From assembly GCA_004366215.1 (NCBI GenBank), contig SIRY01000041.1:1-5702 (forward strand): a DNA stretch of 5,702 nucleotides. The letters run 5' to 3'. The stretch comes from Actinomycetota bacterium. Lineage in GTDB: Bacteria; Actinomycetota; Acidimicrobiia; Acidimicrobiales; Acidimicrobiaceae. The notes under the pieces are model-generated. The model worked only from the letters and a program-made list of their open reading frames with translations, was not told the origin of the DNA and searched no databases. This document shows, piece by piece, positions 1 to 4,635 of this stretch (position 1 is its first letter; each line of letters opens with the position of its first letter). The translations under genes were made by a program, and so were the position numbers.

Positions 1-57
1 GGGTCCGCGTGGAGTGCTGTCGCCAGACAGCAGTTGGCGGCGCCGAGGCGCAGCTGT

Positions 58-1020
58 ATGACAGATGCTCAACGCAGACGTCGTTGGCGCCGCGCCCTCG
101 CGGCTCCGGCGCTGCTTGGCAGCGCCGGTTTTGTGCTGCAGTGGCACAGTGCGTCGACGGTAGCGTCGGTCCGATCGCTCCAAGCACAAGCGCAGGCGCT
201 CGAGGCGCAGCTCGCTTCACTCGGAGTCTCGGTGCACAACCTCGCTGCTCAGGTCGAGCAGTCTCGTGCGCAGGTGGCGGCTGACGAGGACTCGGTCACG
301 ATGCTGCAGCAGCAACTCGATGCGGAGCGAGCGGCCGCGCGACGGGCTCGATCCGTCCTCGTGGCGGCGGCAGACCAACAGTTCGTCACTGCAGGCGGGT
401 ACTCCGCGGTGGTGGCGACGCTTCGAAGTAACTACGCAGCCGTCGGTCTCCAGCAGGGCTACGAGGAACTCGCCTCATCGACCATCGCGCAGGCGGCCTC
501 GACCTTTGAGCAGGCGAGCTTAGAGGCCTCGCTCACGATGGCGTCACTGAGAGCACGTCTGCGAGCGCAGCAGGCATCGCTGGCGCAAGAGCAAGCCCAG
601 CAAGCGGCACTGAGCCAGCGCGTCGCGCAGACGGAGGCTACCCTGAGCTCCGTCCACGCGCAGATCCAAGCAGCGCTCGCGGCGCAAGCGGCAGCGCCGC
701 TGCCGGCACCACAGGGCGTGGGTGCTGCCATTCGGGTGCTACTCGCGCCGCCCGCGCCGTCGAGCTCGCTGGAAGGCCCGGCCACCGCTGCGCAGCTGCT
801 CGCCCTTCGCGAGTGCGAGTCGGGAGATAACTACCAGGCGGACACCGGAAACGGCTACTACGGCGCTTACCAGTTCGCGTTGAGCACCTGGTGGTCTCTC
901 GGCTACAGCGGTCTTCCTAGCCAAGCGCCGCCAGCGCTCCAGGACCAGGCGGCCGAGCAGCTGATCGCCCGTTCCGGGTGGGGCCAGTGGCCGGTGTGCT
1001 CGGTGCTGATCGGCGTCTAA
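58..1020 (+). CDS. Coiled-coil exported protein with C-terminal Rpf-like transglycosylase domain
   Basis: Predicted cell-wall enzyme of 320 residues. An arginine-rich start (RRRRWRR, residues 6-12) precedes a hydrophobic stretch at about 13-29, read as a signal peptide or membrane anchor; there is no lipobox. Residues about 38-105 and 140-212 are Ala/Gln/Leu-rich and look like two coiled-coil segments, followed by a Pro/Ala linker (213-245). Residues about 246-315 match the Rpf/transglycosylase-like fold: CESGDNY with presumed catalytic Glu254, then the hallmark TGNGYYGAYQF, and WPVC near the end. Cys253 and Cys314 sit where Rpf domains form a disulfide. Family members cleave peptidoglycan glycan strands and aid growth or resuscitation. 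ATG 58 was chosen because it puts the basic region right before the hydrophobic core. An upstream TTG at 34 is possible, and the frame stays open to the window edge, so a longer protein cannot be excluded. The Shine-Dalgarno match is weak (GAGG about 9 nt upstream). Confidence 0.85.
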   Translation: MTDAQRRRRWRRALAAPALLGSAGFVLQWHSASTVASVRSLQAQAQALEAQLASLGVSVHNLAAQVEQSRAQVAADEDSVTMLQQQLDAERAAARRARSVLVAAADQQFVTAGGYSAVVATLRSNYAAVGLQQGYEELASSTIAQAASTFEQASLEASLTMASLRARLRAQQASLAQEQAQQAALSQRVAQTEATLSSVHAQIQAALAAQAAAPLPAPQGVGAAIRVLLAPPAPSSSLEGPATAAQLLALRECESGDNYQADTGNGYYGAYQFALSTWWSLGYSGLPSQAPPALQDQAAEQLIARSGWGQWPVCSVLIGV

Positions 1021-1352
1021 GGCTCGAGCGAGGAGGGCTTCATGCTCGGCCTCGAAGGTGCGCGAGCCGACGTGGCAGCACCGCCGTCTTCGAGGAGGAC
1101 CGCAGGCGTCGTATCGAGCAGGTGCAAGATGGCGTGCGCGAGCGCTCTCGCGCTGTGAGGATCGAGCTCGAGCGCGCTCAGCCGGCGAAGCGCCCCTCCA
1201 TCGTCGCTAAAGAGGTCGATGTTGAGGGAGTGAGCTGCCGGGAAGGAGACAGGATGGTCGAAGTACACCGTCGCCCGCTGCAGCCGACCCCAACCGTCGT
1301 GCGTGCGAGCGCGCCCTTCGACGGCGACCTGTTCCGTGGCGTACGTGCACAT
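1017..1352 (-). CDS. DUF6295-like small protein with extended C-terminal tail
   Basis: A 111-residue protein of unknown function. The first 80 residues resemble, from memory, the actinobacterial family DUF6295: an MCTYATEQVAVEG start, an ATVYFDHPV strand (residues 27-35), HSLNIDLF (41-48), and a LELDPHSARALAHAIL helix (61-76). The remaining 31 residues are low-complexity Ala/Ser/Pro-rich sequence and look like an extra tail running out to the convergent stop. ATG 1352 has AGGGTGG just upstream; this lies against the dienelactone hydrolase stop codon, only 8 nt away, so the two genes are probably cotranscribed and perhaps coupled. The TAG stop (1017-1019) overlaps the TAA of the opposing Rpf-like gene. 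No catalytic motif, signal peptide or membrane span is visible, so it is presumably cytoplasmic. The family name comes from recalled pattern only and should be treated as moderately sure. Confidence 0.7.
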   Translation of the reverse strand: MCTYATEQVAVEGRARTHDGWGRLQRATVYFDHPVSFPAAHSLNIDLFSDDGGALRRLSALELDPHSARALAHAILHLLDTTPAVLLEDGGAATSARAPSRPSMKPSSLEP

Positions 1353-1360
1353 GGTCCACC

Positions 1361-2104
1361 CTACGCAGTCAGCTCGCGACCAAGGAACGCAAAGATTCGC
1401 TGCCAGCCGTCGTTGGCTGCTTCAGGCCGGTACGACGGCGACGCGACGTTGAAGAAGGCGTGGCCAGCACCCTCATACGAGTGAAACTCGTGTCGTTTGC
1501 CAAGGCGCGTGAGCTCGCGGTCGAGCTCTTCGACCTCGTGGGGGGATGGGTACGAGTCCTCGCGGCCGAACAAGCCGAGCAGGGGCGCGTTGAGGTCTGG
1601 AGCTCGGTCGATGACCGGACGAACCGTGAGCGGCGAGCCCTCTGGGGGTGCCGCAACGACGAAGGCCCCGTAGCAGTCGACGGCTGCGTCGAACGGAGCT
1701 GAGCACGCGGCGAGGAAGCTCTGGCGGCCGCCGGAGCAGTAGCCGATCACGCCGACCTTGCCGTTGCTCCAGTCCTGGCCTCGCAGGTACGCCGCTGCTC
1801 CGGCGACATCGTCGATCAGCTGGGAGTCCGGTACGCCGCCCTGGGCCCGGACCGCCGCTGCCGCATCACTGGGCTCGGCACCCGGCGCCTGTCGCCAGTA
1901 GAGGTTGGGCATGAGGGTGGCGTAGCCGTGGCGAGCGAAACGGTAGGCGATCTCCTTCGTCGGCTCGTCGTAGCCCGGCATGTGGTGAATGACGACCATC
2001 GACCCGTGCGAGGTGGAGTCGAGCGGACGCGCGAGGAACCCCTGTATAAGGTCACCACCGGCTCCGCGAAAGATGATCTCCTCAGTGAGTACCCGGTGCT
2101 CCAT
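1361..2104 (-). CDS. Dienelactone hydrolase family protein
   Basis: A 247-residue alpha/beta-hydrolase close to the usual length of the dienelactone hydrolase family. The expected catalytic triad is visible: nucleophile Cys123 in GYCSGG, Asp183 in LFGREDSYPS, and His215 in GAGHAFFN. The N-terminal part carries VVIHHMPGYDE (residues 37-47) and a MPNLYW segment (65-70) typical of the family. Members hydrolyse dienelactone in chloroaromatic breakdown, but many act on other esters or lactones, so the substrate is open. No chlorocatechol pathway genes are present here. ATG 2104 was chosen over an in-frame TTG at 2119 because AGGAAG lies 4 nt upstream of it. The protein has no signal peptide and is likely cytoplasmic. 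It lies upstream of the DUF6295-like gene in the same orientation, with an 8-nt gap, and is separated from the reductase gene by 68 nt containing a hairpin. Confidence 0.88.
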   Translation of the reverse strand: MEHRVLTEEIIFRGAGGDLIQGFLARPLDSTSHGSMVVIHHMPGYDEPTKEIAYRFARHGYATLMPNLYWRQAPGAEPSDAAAAVRAQGGVPDSQLIDDVAGAAAYLRGQDWSNGKVGVIGYCSGGRQSFLAACSAPFDAAVDCYGAFVVAAPPEGSPLTVRPVIDRAPDLNAPLLGLFGREDSYPSPHEVEELDRELTRLGKRHEFHSYEGAGHAFFNVASPSYRPEAANDGWQRIFAFLGRELTA

Positions 2105-2108
2105 CTCA

Positions 2109-2114
2109 CTTCCT
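2109..2114 (-). promoter_or_regulatory. Ribosome binding site of dienelactone hydrolase gene
   Basis: AGGAAG on the - strand, 4 nt before ATG 2104. It decides between this start and the in-frame TTG at 2119, which would place the motif inside the coding sequence and has no comparable site of its own. Confidence 0.6.
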
Positions 2115-2131
2115 CTCAACCTGGGATGCAG

Positions 2132-2160
2132 TGTGAGCGAGCGTGCCGCTCCGGCTCACA
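2132..2160 (-). terminator. Hairpin between reductase and hydrolase genes (terminator or operator)
   Basis: An interrupted inverted repeat lies 12 nt past the stop of the reductase gene. TGTGAGC (2132-2138) pairs with GCTCACA (2154-2160), and GAGCG (2139-2143) pairs with CGCTC (2147-2151). This leaves a 2-nt bulge and a 3-nt loop: 12 base pairs in all. There is no T-run after it on the - strand, so it is not a standard intrinsic terminator, although GC-rich actinobacteria often use hairpins without a U-tail. The alternative is a dyad-symmetric protein-binding site governing the hydrolase gene, which begins 28 nt further on. The structure is seen in the sequence; its role is inferred. Confidence 0.4.
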
Positions 2161-2172
2161 ATTCGTTGTACC

Positions 2173-3159
2173 CTACCAGGATCCTGGAGGCGCCACGTCG
2201 ATGATCACCTTGCCGACTGCGTGCTCCTCGACCGCTTGGTGCGCGGCGGCGACCTCGGCGAGCTCGAAGCGATGGAACGGCAGCGGCGTGAGCACCTGCG
2301 CTGCGAGCGCGGTACGCACGAGCTCGAGGGAGCGTGCAAGCTCGAGCGGCGTGAGCGTGTAGACCATGAGCCCTTCCAGCCGGGCATTCGCGACCATCGC
2401 CGCTCTCACAGGCATGGGTGTGTCCGCTGTTCCTGACGCGTAGAGGACGATAGCGCCGTGGGGACGCAGGAGACCGAGGTCGGTCGCGACGTTGCGAGGG
2501 TCGACTTCGATGACGGCGTCGACGCCGCCGGGGGCCCAGCTCCGCAGGGCGTCCGCGGGATCGTCGACGCGGTAGTTCACGATGAACTCTGCGCCAGCCA
2601 CCTCCGCGATCGCGGCTTTATGCTCGCTCGACACCGTGGTTGCGACGCGCGCACCAAGCAGGCGCGCGAGCTGGATCGTCGCACGTCCAACCGCGCCTGC
2701 GCCGCCGGCGACGAGCACGCGCGCACCCTCGCGCACCCGCGCGCGTCGGAGCGCAGCCGCCGCCGTCAGCGCGGGAATGCCGAGGCTCGCCCCGAGCTCC
2801 ATGCTGGCCCCCTCAGGCAGCGCTAGCGCTCGCTCAGCTGGTAGGCACGTCCACTGCGCTGCGGTGCCGTGTGGTCGTTGCCACTGGGCGAAGTAGACGA
2901 ACACGCGCTCGCCGACGCGGCGCGAGTCGACGCCCTCACCCACCTCGTCGATGACGCCTGCGCCGTCTTGGTGTGGGATGACGAACGGGAAGGGCATCAC
3001 CTTCCCAGGAGCCGCCTGCCGCGACTTGACGTCTGTCGGGTTGACGCCGGAGACGATCACCCGCACGCGTACCTCGCCCGGTCCTGGATGCGGCTCGGGG
3101 AGCTCGGTCACCTCGAGGACCTCCGGCCCACCGAGACGACGGTAGAGAGCAGCCTGCAT
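2173..3159 (-). CDS. NADPH:quinone oxidoreductase-like, zinc-independent MDR family
   Basis: A 328-residue medium-chain dehydrogenase/reductase of the quinone oxidoreductase (zeta-crystallin) type, matching the family's typical length of about 325. The N-terminal GroES-like half shows VSGVNPTDVK (37-46) and IPHQDGAGVIDEVGEGV (61-77). The Rossmann half shows the nucleotide-binding loop VLVAGGAGAVG (148-158), typical of NAD(P)H-binding QOR enzymes, and the C-terminal HAVGKVIIDV (313-322). The zinc-ligand cysteines of alcohol dehydrogenases are absent, so it probably reduces quinones or other enones/carbonyls with NADPH; the substrate is not predictable. ATG 3159 was chosen because the protein then begins MQAALYRRLGGPEVL, as the family does, and GAGG lies 7 nt upstream; a longer frame from 3222 would add an unlikely 21-residue leader inside the acetyltransferase gene. 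Its ATG shares one base with the acetyltransferase TGA (TGATG), implying translational coupling. Confidence 0.9.
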   Translation of the reverse strand: MQAALYRRLGGPEVLEVTELPEPHPGPGEVRVRVIVSGVNPTDVKSRQAAPGKVMPFPFVIPHQDGAGVIDEVGEGVDSRRVGERVFVYFAQWQRPHGTAAQWTCLPAERALALPEGASMELGASLGIPALTAAAALRRARVREGARVLVAGGAGAVGRATIQLARLLGARVATTVSSEHKAAIAEVAGAEFIVNYRVDDPADALRSWAPGGVDAVIEVDPRNVATDLGLLRPHGAIVLYASGTADTPMPVRAAMVANARLEGLMVYTLTPLELARSLELVRTALAAQVLTPLPFHRFELAEVAAAHQAVEEHAVGKVIIDVAPPGSW

Positions 3160-3665
3160 CAGACGACCTCGCACGCAGAGGACATGATTCGCTCCCAGAG
3201 GATCTCGTCGCCATCGCGCCACGGTGCAAGAGGGGCGAACCCTGCAGCACGCAGCACGGAAGCGGAAGGCACGTTGTCACGGGCAACCCGAGCCATGACG
3301 GCCTCGACGCCCGGGACGTGCCGAACCAAGTCGATGAGCGCCGTGAGCGCAGCCGTCGCGTAGCCTCGGTTGCGCTGCGACGGGACGATGGCGTAGTGGA
3401 CTTCCACAGCGCCGTTGAGTGGCGACCCATGAAAGCCCACGTGGCCGACGATGACCCGTTTCGCCGTGTCGCGTACGAGGAACGTGCCAAAGGGGTAGTC
3501 AGGGTCGACGGCCGCCTCGATGCGGGCGAGTTGCAGCGTTGCTGCGACGACGTCCGCCTGCTGGGGAAAGTCTGGGGCGGCGAGCTCAGCGCGTCTGTCC
3601 CCACGGACGACGCGCGCCGCGCGCTCAGCATCAAGCCAGACGAGCTCGACGCATCCACTCTGCAT
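3159..3665 (-). CDS. GNAT family N-acetyltransferase (RimJ/RimL-like)
   Basis: A 168-residue acetyltransferase transferring an acetyl group from acetyl-CoA to an amine; the acceptor is unknown. The GNAT fold is shown by a GHVGFHG strand-turn (74-80), EVHYAIVPSQRNRGYAT (88-104) holding the acetyl-CoA pyrophosphate-binding loop (Q/R-x-x-G-x-A pattern, QRNRGYA), and the helix motif N131-VPSASVLRAAGF (132-143). This last motif is characteristic of the RimJ/RimL-like branch. The N-terminal 55 residues are more divergent. ATG 3665 is 11 nt after the sdhD stop and has only a weak Shine-Dalgarno sequence, so it may rely on ribosomes arriving from sdhD. Its stop overlaps the reductase start. Its place directly behind sdhD, where sdhA would be expected, is unusual. 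The family call is firm; a role in complex II biology is not supported by anything in the protein itself. Confidence 0.88.
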   Translation of the reverse strand: MQSGCVELVWLDAERAARVVRGDRRAELAAPDFPQQADVVAATLQLARIEAAVDPDYPFGTFLVRDTAKRVIVGHVGFHGSPLNGAVEVHYAIVPSQRNRGYATAALTALIDLVRHVPGVEAVMARVARDNVPSASVLRAAGFAPLAPWRDGDEILWERIMSSACEVV

Positions 3666-3676
3666 GCGCGGTCCAG

Positions 3677-4054
3677 CTAGTGGAACGTGAGGATCGTGAT
3701 GGTGCCGAGGAGGAACAAGGCACCACCTCCACCGTAGAGCAGCGTCTTAGTCACGAGCTTCGTGCCAGGCCGGTGGACGTAGTCGTTGACGATGGTGCGC
3801 AGCCCGTTGCCACCGTGCAGGAGCCCGAGCGTGAGGAGCAGCCAGTCGAAGAGACGCCAGAGTGGGTTCGCCCAACGGTGTGCGACGAACGACGCCGTCG
3901 TGTGCGTGACGTCGTTCTCGATGTGCATGATGTACATGTGGATCAGGGCGAGGAAGAACAGAACGAGCCCTGAGACACGCATGAAGAGCCAGGCCCAGGT
4001 TTCGAAGTTCTGACGAGGCCGGCGTTGCGCTCGTGGGGAGAGTGAGATCGCCAT
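3677..4054 (-). CDS. sdhD: Succinate dehydrogenase membrane anchor subunit SdhD
   Basis: A 125-residue integral membrane subunit of respiratory complex II, which with SdhC anchors the succinate-oxidising SdhAB head, carries heme b and forms the quinone site. Three hydrophobic segments are visible at about 21-43, 64-90 and 103-124. The conserved actinobacterial pattern is present: FMRVSGLVLFFLALIHMYIMH (residues 24-44, with His39 and His44), then RWANPLWRLFDW (60-71), LLHGGNGLRTIVNDY (78-92) with His80, and TKTLLYGGGG (103-111 region). One of these histidines is expected to ligate heme; which one cannot be settled here. ATG 4054 follows the sdhC stop by one base (TAGcATG), with AGGGGTG about 8 nt upstream, so translation is coupled. 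No sdhA or sdhB follows; the next gene is an acetyltransferase. Confidence 0.9.
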   Translation of the reverse strand: MAISLSPRAQRRPRQNFETWAWLFMRVSGLVLFFLALIHMYIMHIENDVTHTTASFVAHRWANPLWRLFDWLLLTLGLLHGGNGLRTIVNDYVHRPGTKLVTKTLLYGGGGALFLLGTITILTFH

Positions 4055-4055
4055 G

Positions 4056-4463
4056 CTAGTGCACCCCTACGAAGAACGGCTTGACGATGACGTAACCCCC
4101 GACGATCGTGAGCACGATCGTGAGGCCGAGAAGACCGTAGAAGAGCGCTTGCTCATTTCTCACTGCGCCCGGGAAGAAGTCGATCATGATCACTCGAAGT
4201 CCGTTGAGTGCGTGGTACAGCAACGCAAAGAGAAGCCCAACCTCGAAGAGGCGCAGGACGATGTTGCCGTAGAGCTGGTGGAGCGCGTTGTAGACGTGGG
4301 GATCATTCAGCGTCGCGACGTCGACGATGTGGAGCAGCAGGAAGGCGAAGACCAAGAACCCCGTGACTCGGTGGAGTATGAACGCCCACTGCCCTGCTTT
4401 ACCTCGGTACATTGAAGAGCGAGCGCGGGAGCTGCGACGAGTGGCGGATGTCTGAGCAGTCAT
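4056..4463 (-). CDS. sdhC: Succinate dehydrogenase cytochrome b556 subunit SdhC
   Basis: A 135-residue membrane subunit of complex II. Three hydrophobic spans are visible at about 26-50, 65-90 and 104-128. The family signature HRVTGFLVF (31-39) contains His31-Arg32, in the region contributing to the ubiquinone/menaquinone pocket. LLYHALNGLR (81-90) contains His84, the likely heme b axial ligand. The short polar N-terminus MTAQTSATRRSSRARSS is basic and probably cytoplasmic. ATG 4463 was chosen because GGAGG (4469-4473) lies 5 nt upstream and because the resulting protein has the expected length. In-frame ATG 4481 and GTG 4607 would add a nonhydrophobic leader that overlaps the small upstream ORF in another frame. 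Its ATG overlaps the stop of that ORF (ATGA), and sdhD starts 1 nt after its own stop. Confidence 0.9.
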   Translation of the reverse strand: MTAQTSATRRSSRARSSMYRGKAGQWAFILHRVTGFLVFAFLLLHIVDVATLNDPHVYNALHQLYGNIVLRLFEVGLLFALLYHALNGLRVIMIDFFPGAVRNEQALFYGLLGLTIVLTIVGGYVIVKPFFVGVH

Positions 4464-4597
4464 GGCTGCCTCCGAAACCATCGGGAGCTTCGAGTGGTGG
4501 TGGCGACAACGTAGCCGGCGAAGGCCACGATGCCAAGAGCTATCACGCCGAGGGCAATCGAGAAGATGACCTGGGGGAGAGAGACCACGGTAGCCAT
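4460..4597 (-). CDS. Small single-span membrane protein coupled to sdhC (unannotated, 45 aa)
   Basis: A 45-residue ORF, ATG 4597 to TGA 4460-4462. I do not recognise its family. Residues about 9-32 form one uninterrupted hydrophobic span containing the near-repeat ALGVIALGIVA (15-25) and no charged residue. The tail carries four arginines (36, 39, 42, 43) in RSSRWFRRQP, which by the positive-inside rule would place the C-terminus in the cytoplasm. GGAGG (4601-4605) precedes the ATG, though the spacing of 3 nt is short. The TGA overlaps the sdhC ATG as ATGA, the standard arrangement for translational coupling, and serS ends 38 nt upstream. Its position and topology make it a candidate accessory subunit or assembly factor of succinate dehydrogenase, comparable in concept to the small membrane-anchor subunit SdhF described in mycobacterial Sdh2. 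That analogy is inference. The alternative is a leader peptide tuning sdhC translation. Confidence 0.65.
   Translation of the reverse strand: MATVVSLPQVIFSIALGVIALGIVAFAGYVVATTTRSSRWFRRQP
4469..4473 (-). promoter_or_regulatory. Ribosome binding site of sdhC
   Basis: GGAGG on the - strand, 5 nt before ATG 4463. It sits inside the last codons of the 45-residue upstream ORF, so ribosomes finishing that ORF end directly at the sdhC start. It fixes the sdhC start at 4463 over the upstream in-frame options. Confidence 0.7.
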
Positions 4598-4600
4598 CGA

Positions 4601-4605
4601 CCTCC
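4601..4605 (-). promoter_or_regulatory. Ribosome binding site of the 45-residue membrane ORF
   Basis: GGAGG on the - strand within GTGGAGGTCG, 3 nt before ATG 4597. The spacing is shorter than the usual 5-9 nt. The GTG at the left end of this motif is itself a nominal start in the sdhC frame, but it is better explained as part of this site. Confidence 0.5.
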
Positions 4606-4635
4606 ACGCTAGCAATGGTCGAGGCGAGATCGAAA

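Noticed and set aside
34..57. TTG start at 34 for the Rpf-like protein
   Set aside because: It adds only MAAPRRSC before the basic region and has no Shine-Dalgarno sequence; ATG 58 places RRRRWRR directly before the hydrophobic core.
2132..2160. CRP or LacI-type operator
   Set aside because: TGTGA and TCACA are 19 nt apart, not 6 as in CRP sites, and the TGTGAGC half-sites are 15 nt apart, unlike lac operators; the extra inner pairing favours an RNA hairpin.
2640..2770. GCGCGC-rich tract as a repeat element
   Set aside because: It lies within the reductase coding sequence and is explained by Arg/Ala/Val codons with G or C in third position.
3160..3222. Reductase start at 3222
   Set aside because: It would place 21 atypical residues within the acetyltransferase gene; ATG 3159 gives the family-like start with GAGG at good spacing.
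4464..4607. Longer sdhC start at GTG 4607 or ATG 4481
   Set aside because: The extra leader is not hydrophobic or family-like, the GTG is part of the ribosome binding site of the small ORF, and ATG 4463 has a well-spaced GGAGG.
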